This document shows, one piece after another, positions 1-12,816 of a stretch of DNA of 64,000 bases (position 1 is the first letter of the stretch; every line of letters starts with the position of its first letter). Source of the DNA: Lepeophtheirus salmonis (taxonomy: Eukaryota > Arthropoda > Copepoda > Siphonostomatoida > Caligidae); contig NC_052135.2 of the NCBI RefSeq assembly GCF_016086655.4, forward strand, positions 17,326,363-17,390,362, in the 5' to 3' direction. The notes beneath the pieces were generated by a model. The model was given only the letters and a program-made list of their open reading frames with translations, did no database searches and was not told the DNA's origin. Position numbers and translations under genes: made by a program.

Positions 1-262
1 TTTTTGATTTTTGTTCATGATTTTTTTTATATTGACGCAACACGAATATTTCCATTATAAAAAAGTCTTCGCACATTTCTGAGCTAACCCTCCATCCCAA
101 ACAAAAATCCTATGGTCCCCTTCGTAATTTTATGAAAATTGTCTTTAATGACATTATGTTTTGTATTTTTAGTCGAAAAAGTTTTATCAAAAAGTACCGA
201 AATATTGCTACTTATCAAGATATAGAACCTGGTACGAAAATATTGGTATCATCACAACACTA
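1..262. mobile_element. Truncated terminus of an hAT-like dispersed element
   Basis: The right edge, 245-262, reads in reverse complement TAGTGTTGTGATGATACC. This has the look of an hAT-type terminal inverted repeat. Two other places in the window share its first ten bases or a close variant: 8301-8317 begins TAGTGTTGTG, and 57811-57830 in reverse begins TAGTGTTGAG. The left end, if it exists, lies outside the window. No coding potential is visible inside. Assignment to hAT is inferred only from the terminal bases. Confidence 0.35.
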
Positions 263-867
263 GTATATATACTAATAAAAAAAACTCCTTTAATAAAATG
301 ACAATAGATTTAACACTAGCATTAAATAGATGAACTCAATGATTTGAAAAGTAGATACTTAATGTATTAAAATAAAAGGCACCCTAACGTTTTAATAGCG
401 ATAGTGAGTAGTAATAACTGTCATAAATTGATTCAAATTAGATACTTAAAAATTTTTAACACTAGAATGACCATGGTATCATTTTTCATACCTTTTTGAC
501 TTTACCGTACAATATTATATAATGTTCAACCTTTAGCCCTAAAAAAAGTTATATTTTATTAAGCATATGAACTATACCAAGTTTCGGAGTCATAATCGAA
601 TTCAAAACTATATTCTAAAAATGTATACTACCTTAACAGATGGTTGAATCTTTTTGTACCCACTGATGTTTACTTATTTAAACATGTACTCGAAGATATG
701 GGAATTCATTCTTTTGATGTTTTGCAGCAAGTAAATACTTGGATTGTAGATCATAACAGAATCAAACATAGTTGCTTTGTTGAGCAGCATATATCTTTTT
801 TAGCTTATTTAATATTTAATTTTAGCTTTTTACTAGAAACATTAATTTTTCTCGTAAAAAGCTAAAA
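263..867. other. Intergenic, nothing recognised
   Basis: This is AT-rich sequence with no coding region longer than about 70 codons and no similarity I can name. The short open frame at 644-865 is rich in Phe, Leu and Ile, as expected of chance frames in T-rich DNA. Confidence 0.5.
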
Positions 868-1455
868 TTTCTGGGGTTTTTTGTTGGGGAGGGGGAGAGG
901 GGAGGGCTAAGCAATTTTTTGAATTTTTTTTTCCAAAAATTTAATTGACTGTGAATAGTTATGGTTTTTTGAAATTGTTGTCCGAAAAATTTGATGTTGG
1001 ATTTTTTTTTCCAAAAATTAGATATTTAAAATATCAATTTTTTCTAAACAGCTCTGGATTTTTGAAATTTAGAATTTTTTTTTAAATCACTATGGATTTT
1101 TGAAATTTTTCTACAAAAATGTTGTATTCAAAATTTCTTTACAAAAAATGAACTTTTTGTAAATCACTATAAATTTTTGAAATATTTTGACAAAAAATTT
1201 ATAAAAAAGTCGATTTTTTGAGAAGAATTCTGAATTTTTGAAAAAATTTCCAAATAAGTTTTTTTTTGAAAATAGCATTGAATTTTTGAATTTTTTTTCC
1301 GAAAAATATAATATTTTGTAAATAGCTGCGAATTTTTGAAATATTTTTCAATTTTTTTTTTTTTAATTTAATTTTTTAATTTAGTTTTTGAATAAATTCC
1401 AAAAACTGATATCCCCCCCCCTCTAAAAAAATATATAATCTTGGGGATGGCCCTG
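868..1455. repeat. Copy of the GC-ended, A/T-minisatellite element family
   Basis: A G-rich head (about 870-910) is followed by roughly 500 bases that repeat variants of a short motif, TTTTTGAAATTTTTTTCCAAAAA joined to TGTGAATAGCTATGG-like segments. The copy ends with a C-run near 1412-1421 and GGGGATGGCCCTG at about 1443-1455. The head, body and GC-rich tail match the layout of better preserved copies at 12199-12816 and 33477-33768. No open reading frame is present. This copy is decayed and its ends are approximate. Confidence 0.5.
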
Positions 1456-4400
1456 TTGGTGGTATCATTTTGGATTCCTTCAGTCCGCGAAAGAGTATAC
1501 TACTGTGCGTTATTTCAGTGTGTATTTTCCACTATTTGGTAAGCCTTTGGTGTTGAACTGGGATAATGTACACTCCAATATTCATAAAAATGGTTGGAGA
1601 TTCCAATTGAATCTCCATTTTATTTACAATACTTTTCTGTATGATCTTGAAATATTAAATCAGATTATATGCAACTCTTTATTGATCTTAATCATGCTTT
1701 GTTTAGTATTTACTCGTATATTTGACAATTTTTAATTCAGGTATAAGGAATTTAATTAACTTTTTTCCTTAAAAGTTGTTCCTTTTAATTTTCCTTATGA
1801 TTTAATGGATTCTCTTTTTTTTTTTCAATGTCTAGAGTATTTAAAAAAAATATATATTGCTGCAATTGTTATAAACATTTAATTTAATCCAAACTGATGG
1901 GTACTAATTTGATTCTAAAATTTGCATAAAGTAATTAATACTCAATAGATAGTTTTAACCTTTTTTTTAAATGTTTTATTAAATAAAACTACAAATTATA
2001 TTGTGTTAAAACACAAAACTTATATTAAGATTTTTTTTATAATAAGGATATATTTTTTCTCAATGCCTTGTATTCATACAAGTATTTTAGCATTTTCATT
2101 GATATTTTACGTGTACAAAATATGTGGAATAGTAAAAATAGGATAGAATATTTAAATGACGTAGTTATTATAATCTTTCATTTATTTATAAGGTAGTTTA
2201 ATACGTTTTATTTATGGCGTTTATTTTTTAACCAGTTCACAAACCACGTCATAAAAGGATGTTAATTAAAAATTTAGAATGTTAATTGAAGTTTTTTTTG
2301 AAATTCCGAAATAATTTTCGAGGAAAATTTGATAATTTGCATTGCTTAAACCAATGTGGGATCATGGTTGATACTAGCAGTCCTTGAAGGAAGGTACTAT
2401 ACCACCGTCGTTCGAGTGTTAAATCGATTTTTTTAAAGCTATATTTAGAAATAAGGATCTTGAATTTTTCACAAGTCACACTTGTTAAATAATGAAACAA
2501 GTCGTCGTATCTTGAATTCCTTTAGTATACATCATTACAAACAAAGCAAAAAAAAAAAAAAAAAAAAACACCTTTGGAATTTCATAGAATTGCATCTCTA
2601 AGAATATTTGTAATAGTAATGGAGAGCAGATGTGGAATGTGCCATCGTAGCATCACTACATCACGCCTTGACGACTAATGAAAAAAAAAATATTTTTCTT
2701 TAAGGAGAAAAAAATACATATATTCACAATGAGTCTTACTACTCCTGAAAAGATTTCATGGCCATATTGAATAAAAGCAAAGGAATCCTTCTCAGAAGGA
2801 GCTTTTATTTGTTGGTATTACAAAGTGTACGTACATAAATGTATAAACCAACTAGATCATTTAACAAAGGAGATGCAGTTGCTCAGAATGGGTCGAATGT
2901 GTTTTATTTTGTCATAGAATGGAATTTGACAAATTTTTTAATATATTTCTATAAAGAAGAAAAATCAGTTTTATTGCATCAATGTTTATAATCAATTAAT
3001 TCACTTATCTACTTATATAACAACAAAAGTAATCAAAAATAGACATACTTGTGGCTAGGCTATATTAGATATATTTCTCAACTTTTACTCAAATAACTTA
3101 AAAGAGGCATATTTGCGGTTCACCTTTATATATTTCCAAATTTTTCAAAGTCTCTGGGATATAGGACACAAGATTACCAAGTCTTAAGGATTTCGGGATG
3201 GCAAATGTACATTTCCAAGAAATATAATTTAGTAATAAAAAGTTAAATACTTTAATTTGTAGGTGTAATATTTGTCATAGAATTAAGCAGATTTAATACC
3301 TACATTAAGAAGAAAATTATTCATCTACTTTTTAAGACTGTGATTGATTTATATCGTAACTTCTTAGGAAATACACATTATCAAGTGTATTTGGAGGCAA
3401 TTTTGAATGAAATTTAGTAGTGGACTTGAGCCACATGACTTCTACTTGAGTTGTTCATTTGACAAATTGTTACTCAACTGACCAAAGCGTTAAATACTTG
3501 ATGCTTGATTGGTATTTTAGTTCTTTGGTTTGAGAAGAACTGCGAAACAAGATATTCAAGCCTTAGATTATATATCTGATTTTACATTTGCCTAAAAACA
3601 ATTTGGGGGTAATGGGGTTTTTGAAAAATTTGTAAATTACCGAAAAATAGATTATAGTATCTTATTATTATATTAATTATAAATGTTTTTCCATGGATTA
3701 ATTGAACTTTTCAACAGCTTTTCGTCGGGTAAAATGTGCTCAAAAGCTACACTAAATATGTCTTTACCTCAATTGATTACCTGAAATTTCTTAAATCTAT
3801 AGAATGGTTTTTTCTCAAAGCATACAAATGTTGTTACTAATATTATTCTACGTTACCACTGGCATCCATGTTGTCAGAGCAAGAAACCATGATCAAATTC
3901 ATTCTGTGAGCTTACATTTATTTTAGCACAGTTAATATGACAAATAGTTTGAGTAATTTCTTCCGGGAATACAGGTACAGATATGTTGGATACTATTATT
4001 TTATCATTTATATTTTCCGTAAACCGGATTAAACGGCAATAAATACATACCGACATGATTTTAAAAATATGAGCTCTTTGATACTGAGGTCAAGACATTT
4101 CAAATGTGATATTTATAACTTGATTTGCAAGACTTGTAAATTAGTGAGATTGTCTTACTGCTGTATCATAACGATGCCAGACAAACTGTAAATAATTGAG
4201 ATTCCTTTTATTGAATTTTGCTCGATCAGTATATACGAATAAATATGTATGTGTCTATGTATATAAAATCAATAACCTGATTTTCATTACATGGAAAAGG
4301 TGTATATCAAAATTCCTACTTAAAAAAGTATAAATATCCATATCGAGTTTTGTTAAATTATGTTAGGGAATATTATAAAATATATTATATAATTACTATT

Positions 4401-5380
4401 ATTTTAATGACTCAAAAAAATGTAGTGAGTATTTTTTTTTATGTATCTCTTCCTAAATGAAAGAAAATGATTATAAAAAAGCCCTCAAAAATCTTAAATA
4501 TTTCTAAAGATATATATTTTTTTAAGAAAAAAAAATATATAGAACTTTGAATATCATATTTTTATCTCTCTGCCATAAAGTTTGATAACCTTGATACTTA
4601 GATATTTTAATTAGAATTTAAAGAATGCAAAATTAATATTTCATTATTACTTCTATCTCTCCACCATTAGTAGTAGCTATGGTTCACATATGGTTTTTTT
4701 TCTAAAAGTATACTTAGATTTTTATCAATCTATTAATAGAGATATAATTTTTGTTTAAAAAAAATAGGGACTAAAGAGATATGAAAAAAAACAAGCAAAA
4801 ACGAAACGTCTTTGAAGGGCTTCTGATATTTTCCCTGATCTTTTATGTGAATCCCTCACGAAAGATAGAATTATCACATTTATCCATGAAATCGCCTTTA
4901 TTTCAATCGTAATATAAACTTTTCACTTGATGTCATAATTCTATAAGTCGTTATTTTTGGATCTATCAACCAACAATTTCTCAAAAATATAACAGTTATT
5001 TTTTATTAAGGAAAATAGTTAATTATTGCCGTCTATTTGAACGTCATAATTTGATCAACAATTATAAGGACTTTAATTTTTAGAGTCTATCAAACATATT
5101 TTTATAACCCAAAATCTATTCATATATACAATAATAAGATAGAACTATTGTTATCTATTTATCAATTGACTTGTGGTAGAGAGGGCCTCATAGTTTGGTT
5201 CATATTATGAAACAAAGTTGGACACATTCAGAGATATTATAGAAGGTTTGTATTCATTTTCAAAAAATTCTTAGTTTAGCGAATGCCATTATTTCACTTC
5301 TTCAGGGATACATATTCAATTGTGAACAATCTTATTTAAAAAAATATGTTGAAGGTAGTTGATAATGACTAATGGTTGTA
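1456..5380. other. Long intergenic stretch without a recognisable gene
   Basis: No coding region, RNA gene or complete transposon was recognised. It holds a poly(A) run of about 20 at 2549-2568 and many short A or T runs. Open frames here, such as 2282-2500 and 3874-4056 on the minus strand, have no family features. Confidence 0.5.
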
Positions 5381-5722
5381 CAGGGGGGTCTTGATTTTTT
5401 GATTTTTTTTTTCAATAAGATTCAAAAATCTAAAGTTATTCACAGAAAATTAAATTTTCTAGATAAAACAATTAAATATTAATTTTTTTGGAAAAAATTA
5501 AAAAAATCACCGAATTTTTTATTCTTTTTAAATTAAAAATCCATAGTTATTCAATTAAATTAATTTTTTAGGAATATTAAACTTTTAGAAAAAAAAAAAA
5601 ATCAAATATTAAACTTTTTGAAAAATAATTGTAAAACTAAACTTTTTGAAAAATAGTGTGATATTAAATTTTTTAGTAAATTAAGAATTCCTTAATTTTT
5701 TTTTGGGGGGGGGGAGCCTATA
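5381..5722. repeat. Short copy of the GC-ended, A/T-minisatellite family
   Basis: The copy starts with CAGGGGGGTCTTG at 5381-5393. The interior repeats AAATTTTTT/GGAAAAAA/TCCATAGTTATTCA-like blocks. It ends in a G-run followed by AGCC near 5705-5718. The blocks match those of the other family copies. It is too degraded to show paired terminal repeats. Confidence 0.5.
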
Positions 5723-6200
5723 AAAGTATTCTAATGAAATTATTTTTTAATTGAGTAAAGTTACCAATGAAATGCCCTATTCATAGCAACAAAAAAGACA
5801 AAATAACTCATTGTATGCATGATAACATATAGTTTTACAAAAAAAGAAACACTTTCAAGTATTTTTTAGAGCATTACTTTCAACTTGAAGTTATAAAAAA
5901 AAGAGACTGTTGCAATTTTTTCATATTTGTACAAATACTACATGATAAAGTATCTCTGAGCCAGCGAATAAATAGTTTTTTGGAAATGAATAAGTAAATT
6001 TGTAAATTCTTCAGAGGATCCAGGATAAAAAAATAATCAATTACTTTAAAATATAGTATAAATTAGTTTTTGATGGGTAGGGCTGTATATTACTTCACTT
6101 GATAATTATTCAAACTAATAAACTCTCCGAATTTATTGTAGCATATCTTAAGGGGATATTAAAAAATAAGTAATACACGATATAAATTTATATTATTGCA

Positions 6201-6391
6201 AGTATTGTGCCAATCCTTGTTTATTTGGTCCAGTCTTACAAACGATCCGTAATACCGTCAATCCTTGGGTTGTTAGTACTAGAACTTATTCTAAAAAAGA
6301 AATAAACTTTATAGGTTTTTAGGACTGATATTCAGTACAGAACTAGAGGAGACTGCAGTCATTAGTCCTAAATAAGGACCAACACAACACC
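6201..6391. mobile_element. Small MITE-like element
   Basis: The left end GTATTGTGCCAATCCTTG (from 6202) and the reverse complement of the right end, GTGTTGTGTTGGTCCTTA (ending at about 6390), agree at roughly 16 of 22 positions and point inward. The element is about 190 bp with no coding capacity, which fits a miniature inverted-repeat transposon. The right end shares GTGTTGTGTTGGTCC with 8303-8317, so the terminus is dispersed. No clean target duplication was found. Confidence 0.45.
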
Positions 6392-9360
6392 AATTATTAC
6401 TCTTGAATCTAAGTACTATAAAACACTAAGTTACTTTTCCACCGAGTAATATTACCCAAAACTCTTCATATCTGTCATGATTGCACACCATTCCAACAAG
6501 TCGCCTCGGGACATTTACGAGTGCAATAACTTTTTTTTATATATATTATATTGTTAAACATTCGCATCTAGTGTGACTAATAAATTAGCTAAGTATTATT
6601 TTTGCAAGGATCAGCAGATGTTCTTCTCCCATTATCTCACTTTTGCAATAACAAAATTGATTATAAAATTATTGTATCTGCTCAAATTATCGTAGTCATG
6701 AACAATATAAGAGTAATGTGAAAAAATTAGCTCAATGATTATATAGCTTTTATAGATATACTAAATAATAATTTAAATTCAAATATTTTTAATGACAATT
6801 ACAACAAGATATGCATAATGCCCAGAAAGCAAATACATTTCAGTAAACAATTATGTACACAATTAAGACACTTTCCCAACAATATTAACTCAATTTTATT
6901 TGGGATTTACATTCAAATAAAATCTATTAGTTTGACTTTATTCAAATGCAGATGGTTTTTTTGTTTTTTCAATAAGAAACTGTTTAGAACAGTTAAATTT
7001 TTCCATTTTAAAAGCCTTAGATCAGAGGCTCTATAGCAGGAGGAATTTTGTATGTTCTGGAGAGGTAGAAAGAATTTAGGTCTTGTAGAAAAATATCCAT
7101 TAAAGATATATAAAAGAATGAAGAATGATATTTTCTTTAAAAAAAGCTTATTAAGTTTCTGAACTGAAAATATGAGAGAAAGATGGTGGACTCTATTCAG
7201 ATCACTAATGTTAGTAAAAAGTTTAAAAATAAATATTTTATGGTAGATAAAGTTACTTTTAGATTTTTGTATAGGAAATTTGTCCGTTTTGTTCGGTAAC
7301 TATATGATCAACAACTATGCCTCCAACAAGGAGTCATAAAAAGTTGATTTTTATTATCAAATTGCTTCTTCAATAACTCCAATTGCGAAATATCTGCCGT
7401 AAACATATTAAGCCATAGTTTCACTCTTCAAAACTTTTTTTTCCCCGAGCCTCATTAGTATATTTGGATGTACTTACAATTAGGACAGTAAGATGATAAG
7501 AGATCTAACCTCTAAAAGGACAGGTGAAGTGGATTAATATAAATAGTTGTGTGTAAGTAGATCAAAAAATATCTTCCAAGTAGCTTTTCGTCTTATTCAA
7601 TTATACTTTTTTTTTTTTTTACAAAATGATGTAAAGAATTTCTATTTTTCTCTCCTTATGTTCCATATTGCATAGCCATTGTCAAAAGAAAATAGGATGT
7701 TTTTTTTCAACTGTTCACATATAAGAATACAAAAAAGAGATGTTAGTTATTTTTGGCACAATAGTTAATTTGAATTAAATGACCCCTCGTGAGTATTAAG
7801 TACTGAAGATGTCCAAATATTTGGAGAGAAATCCTTCAAGGGCAAAAAATAATGCAATGTCATTTAAGAGAAATGACTACTTAATCTAGTTACATAGATA
7901 TAAATGTTGATAAGAGATCTCAAATACTTTTAATTTTTTTGAGAATAAAATATATGTACATACATACATACATAGGGTCTCCAATTAACCTTTGAATGAA
8001 GGTTTGAAGAGTGATAAATGTGTATGCTACAAAGGAACCGAAGGTCACATTTATTATTAAAAGAATCTATCTTTTAAAACAATGAGTCATATACATATAT
8101 GGTCGGGACAAATTGTAATCGTTAAGTAAGCTTTTACTGACGTCAGATATTGCATCATACAATGAAGCAACACGTCACCATGTTGGTGGCGCATAATTAT
8201 ATATTTATTATTTACAGAATAAAATTGATAACATTGAACTAAACATCCTCAAGTTGCTCTAAAAATGAAAAAAAAAACACTTTATGTTTGTATTTTTTAC
8301 TAGTGTTGTGTTGGTCCAGATCAGTCCAGTCTTATCGCTATTTTGTTTTGGATCGAAAGTAGAACATTTGGAGAAAAATATCGGATCCATGCACATGTAA
8401 TAGTTAATTTATTATCTACATTATGTAATTACTAATGTATAATTATGTAATATCATATTTTTATACAGATATTAGGGTCAAATATATTAGGAAACTAGGA
8501 GCATTAATGAAGAAAAGGTTTGTATTATTAAAAAAAAACTTTGCTTTTATGCCTCCATTATGGCCTACACCAACAATCCTTAGAAAAAAAAATCATATAG
8601 AACCACTACACCTCGTCAATACTCAAAATCACACACATCGATATTAAAAACCGCTGGTCTAGTTGGAATCATTCAATATCAGCACGAAAAAAACAATATT
8701 TAATTGAGTCTCAGCACTATTGGGAATGAAGTGTCGACTCCATGTTTATGTTTAAGGCTACTTATTGGTTTCCATACATCCATATCCACATGTTATGTGC
8801 GAGGGAGGGGGTACCGTGGACAGTTCCAACACAGAAAAGTTTCAATAATATATATTACAGATATATGGGGGATCATGATGAAATTTTGTCAACTTGTCTT
8901 CGAAATATTGCATAAAAACTGTTTTTAAGGGATAAAAGTCATTTTTTCATTGTGTTTCCTAAAAAATGATATCATTTGAATTATTGATCTTTTTATAATC
9001 AGTTGATATAATTTTATCCTAATTTAAAATCCACTTTGTGAGGAAAAAAATTGTGATACTGTAAAGCTCAGGAAAAGGCAAAGTTGGTAGTAATTATGTT
9101 ATTTTTATTTTTTAACACAATTACGTTTAACATCAATTATTTTTTTAAGTAAGAGCAGGAACCTAAATATGTTTTTAAAAGTAAATTTATCTGATTTACA
9201 TATAATACTGATTAGCAAATTATAATAAAAATCTTGTTAAATCGTAATCTGCTATAATTTGAAAGTTAATAATTATTCAACATCATGGAAAGTATATTTA
9301 TTTATGCCTCAATAAATATTATTTGGTCTAGTGATATATAATTTTAACTCTTACAATCGT
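6392..9360. other. Intergenic stretch with a transposon terminus and a TACA microsatellite
   Basis: No gene was recognised. There is a TACA tetranucleotide run of about 4.5 copies at 7957-7974. A TAGTGTTGTGTTGGTCC terminus at 8301-8317 opens into GGTCC/CAGTC-rich sequence. The open frames at 6818-7036, 8435-8647 and 8704-8928 show no domains. Confidence 0.5.
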
Positions 9361-9575
9361 TCCTGGCTACAGGCACAGTTGGGACATTTGACGAGTTTCA
9401 TTCAAATGCAATTTGTGGAAAAATTGTTGAAATGTAATATATCATTTACATAAATTAAAACAATAATCAAGATATGTAGATATTTTCTGTTGAGTTTTGG
9501 TGAGTTTAAGTCAACCCAGCTCGGATTAATGGATCCAATAGCAAAAAAATGTCCCAATTGTTCCCGGTCTGCCCT
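9361..9575. repeat. Possible degraded inverted-repeat element
   Basis: CACAGTTGGGACATTTGA at about 9374-9391 faces an inverted relative near 9548-9575, whose reverse complement reads GGGAACAATTGGGACATTT. A related stretch, GGGACTAATGGGACATTTGA, occurs near 19562. The unit is dispersed and noncoding. The overlapping minus-strand open frame 9402-9710 looks fortuitous. Confidence 0.3.
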
Positions 9576-10394
9576 GCAGTATAAAAGGCCAAATAGTGGA
9601 GAAAGTACGTATTTAAAAAAAAACATATGACTCTCATTTTCTAAGAGAAAAACAACTTTACCTTGCCAAAAAAAAAGAAGTAATGAGTAAAGTCGGTCTC
9701 TCTGTCTCAAAATTTTCTTTACATGTTAGAGTAGAAATAGATATATAATAATTATTTCGGTGATATATTTTTTAAGACTCCTCTTTCAAAGACTATTGAC
9801 AAAAGGGACAGAAAATAATAACAACCTTATCCATCTATTCTCTCAATCCTTACACACAAAACTACATAACAAATAATTCTACTTAAAATGAAATGACAAA
9901 ATAATTAGGTTTACCAAATGGGAAGAAACAATATTAACTACGGTTAAGGAGCTACCTACTTATTTCTTTTCATAGAAAAGTCTCAAATATTGTTGCTCCT
10001 TAAGCTAAAGAAAGTTGTCCTTGTTTCTATGGACCCAAAAATCATTTGTTCCGTGAGTAACCATCAATTGTTATCCTCTAAATTATTAACAGGACTTTTA
10101 TCGTCATTATCATCAGTCTCTATTGATATTTTGCCATATATGGGAATGAATTAAACAGATAAGTCTCAATTCATTTCATATCAGTTTTATGAGACCTTCT
10201 ACCACCTTATCTGAGAGAAGAAACATGATCCATTATATATAACGATTGTAAAGATTTCATCCAATGAGGAGAAGTAGTCAATGATTAGCTCAGACTTTGC
10301 CTCCCTGCAAGCATAAATAAGTTTCAAAAATTAATGTAAGGTTTCTGATCTCGGAGGAAACAAAAGAAAAGTAAAATAAAGTTGCTTAGGTGTA

Positions 10395-11176
10395 CATTCT
10401 GTCAAAAAAGTTAATTTAAATTTCCTGCACTGAAGAGATTTAAAAATATTTCTTTTCTAGTTCGGCATCACTGTTTTTCATTGTGATGCCAAGTTTGAGC
10501 GCAGTTTGTAGACCAGTTTGCTTGCAACAGCTGGATAAGTCAGTCTACCTCACTAGTGCTCCAAGATTTTTACAATGAACGAAATGATTGAAAAAGGATT
10601 TTGCCTTAAATTTTTTGTTGGAAACGAAATTTCCTTTGCTGACGCATTCTAATGTTAGAAAAAGCTTTCGATGAATCAGTTTTGTAAAAATCCCGTGCAT
10701 AAGAGTGGTACAAAGTGTTCAAGGAGCGTGAGATCCTTGAAGAAATGCTGTCTTCTGGACAATGTTTTTTGCTGGTGCATCATGAGTTCGTTGGACAAAT
10801 GGTCAATAAGGATTACTATTTGGAAGGCCTTTGCGTGAGAAAATCCGTCAAAAGCGTACAGAATGATGGCAAAATAGAACCGATTCAAAGCCAAACACGC
10901 AATAAATACCATCGATCTGATTTAACTCCGTGGGACTTTTTTTTATCCCAAACTTAAATTATGGAACCTATTTTAAGTCTATTGAGCCTATAAAACAAAA
11001 TTCATGGAAGGAGCTAAAGAACATGCCAAAAAGTGCCTAAAAAGATTTCGAGGACTGGAAAAAACATTGCATATGTATATTGCATGAAATAAATATTATT
11101 TTTAATGATTTTTTAAATGACTAAATGTGAAATTTGAGTTTTATTTAACAATTCCCTGTACTTTTTTGACAGAATC
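10395..11176 (+). mobile_element. Internally deleted mariner-family transposon with TIRs and TA target site
   Basis: The left terminal repeat CATTCTGTCAAAAAAGT (10395-10411) and the right one at 11160-11176, which reads GATTCTGTCAAAAAAGT in reverse complement, match at 16 of 17 positions. TA lies immediately outside both ends (10393-10394 and 11177-11178), the target duplication expected for the Tc1/mariner superfamily. At 782 bp it is shorter than the usual mariner length of about 1.3 kb. The interior encodes fragments of a Mos1-type transposase, annotated separately. The copy cannot make a transposase and could only move if one were supplied in trans. Confidence 0.85.
10575..11090 (+). pseudogene. 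Mariner transposase pseudogene, frameshifted and deleted
   Basis: Three plus-strand pieces carry recognisable mariner features. First is an N-terminal helix-turn-helix region of the Mos1 type (KGFCLKFFVGNEIS, then in another frame LMLEKAFDESVL and EWYKVFKE), with in-frame stops. Second is a catalytic-domain piece with LLVHHEF and NKDYY. Third is a C-terminal piece with DLTPWDFFL and, after more shifts, KDFEDWKKHCI. The central segment that normally holds the second catalytic Asp (the HDNA-type motif) is missing, so the HHEF/NKDYY part joins the PDLTPWDFF part through altered frames. The protein is clearly inactive. Family placement comes from motif order and the surrounding TIRs. Confidence 0.75.
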
Positions 11177-12198
11177 TATCTACTAAACAATTATAACAGT
11201 TTCTTGAATACAATGAATCATTGTTACTTAATTAAATGAACTATCATAATCCATAAATTTACAATTAACCAAGTTCAGAGTGACTCCACGTCAAAACAAA
11301 TAGGGAGTGAACCACATATCTAAAAAATGACTTATTTTCTTTATTGATTGAATCCTTGTAAACTTATTTAAAAAATATTAAATAACATTTTTCAATAATA
11401 ATATGTTTAAATTTTGTTGGTATCTAAATAAAAAAAAATGAGCGAGTTATTGCTGTTGAAGTGCGAGTTTAGTCAAATTTCGGCGCCTGAAATTAATCCA
11501 TCTATTGATCTCAAATATTCCGGATTTTCGTACTTAAGTAATATTTACATCCTATACAAAAATAGTCAATTCTGGGGTATATGGTTACATTTTTTGGACG
11601 TTTTGGCAGGGAATAACTCTTCATGAATTGACAAATCAAATTCATTTCCCAAATTAAAACATAAGTAAAGAATTATAACCTTCAAATTTCATGATATTTC
11701 TAAGCTTTTCAACATTGAATATTAATAATACAAAAAAAACTTGAACCGTGATCATGAAAATAGTATGAATTTCTACTAGTGCTCTTTGTATGCATGGTCT
11801 GCAAAAAGACAAATTATCCTACTAATAATAATTTCTCGACAATTTCAAATCACTATTCACATCTGAACGACGTCATTGGAAAATAATAATAGCTGGGTAT
11901 TGGTTCAAAAATGTTAATTTCTGTCTTGTCCGGTCCCGTCATAAATCTTAAGGACACGCCCGAATTTAACGTAAAAACATTCCAAAAGAACAATTTTAGC
12001 TAAATGACGTCATCATATATATCACCCTGTGGCGTCATTATCAATCAATCTGACTTATACTATTAGGAAAATAATGTCTTTTAGAATGATCTCTTAAGAA
12101 ATATACAATGACGTATTACTATTATTGGGAAGGATATGGAAGATTTCATAATGAAAGGTATAATTTTTATAATATATATGACTTTACATATAAGTATT
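11177..12198. other. Intergenic, nothing recognised
   Basis: The sequence is AT-rich between two mobile elements. Palindromic TGACGTCA-like sites occur (for example near 12004), but nothing shows that they are functional. Confidence 0.5.
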
Positions 12199-12816
12199 CA
12201 GGGGTGTCCGCAGAGGATGGACTGGAGGGTCTGTAGCTCCCCCCCCCCAAATTGCATAATCATAAAAAAATTAATATTTTCGTTCAAATAGTTTATATTT
12301 TAAACGCGTTTTGTGACGAGCTGTGAATACTAGATTTTTTTTTTTGCCAAAAAATGTAAAATTAAAAAAAAAATGAATTTTTCAATTTTTTTTCAAAGAA
12401 ATTTAATTTCTTGTGAATAACTGTAGATTTTTAAGCTTTTTGTTAGTAGATGTGGTTTTTCGGAATTATTTTCGAAAAAATTTAATATTTGATTTTTTAT
12501 TTATTTAAATTTAATATTTGAGATTTAATTTTTGAGACTTTTCTTTCATAAAAGATAGATATTTTGTAAAGAGTAGTGAATTTTTGAATTTTTGCCCCAA
12601 AAAAAAATGAATATTTTGTAAACAACAACATTAGAGTTTGATTTTTTTTTCCAAAAAATTAATTTTTTTCAGAATATAATTGTTTTTTTTTGAAATTTTT
12701 TGTTAATAGCTGTGGATTTATGAAAAAAATTTAATATTGATTTTTTTTTTTTTTTTTTTTTTTCCAAAAATGTCAAAAACCAAGTCCCCTACAATATAAG
12801 CCTACGGACGCCCTTG
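12199..12816. repeat. Well-preserved GC-ended, A/T-minisatellite element
   Basis: The left end CAGGGGTGTCCGCAG (12199-12213) is followed by a GC-rich head containing GGATGGACTGGAGGG and a C-run. The right end CTACGGACGCCCTTG (about 12802-12816) is the approximate inverse of the left end. The 500-base interior alternates T-runs, CCAAAAA and TGTGGATTTTTGAAA-like blocks. There is no coding capacity. The terminal inverted repeat and dispersal suggest a non-autonomous DNA transposon. The superfamily is unknown. Confidence 0.65.

Noticed and set aside
9402..9710. 102-codon minus-strand open frame
   Set aside because: It overlaps a dispersed noncoding repeat and has no recognisable domain.
10676..10912. 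Minus-strand open frame of 78 codons
   Set aside because: It is antisense to the mariner transposase remnant, whose plus-strand motifs explain the open reading.
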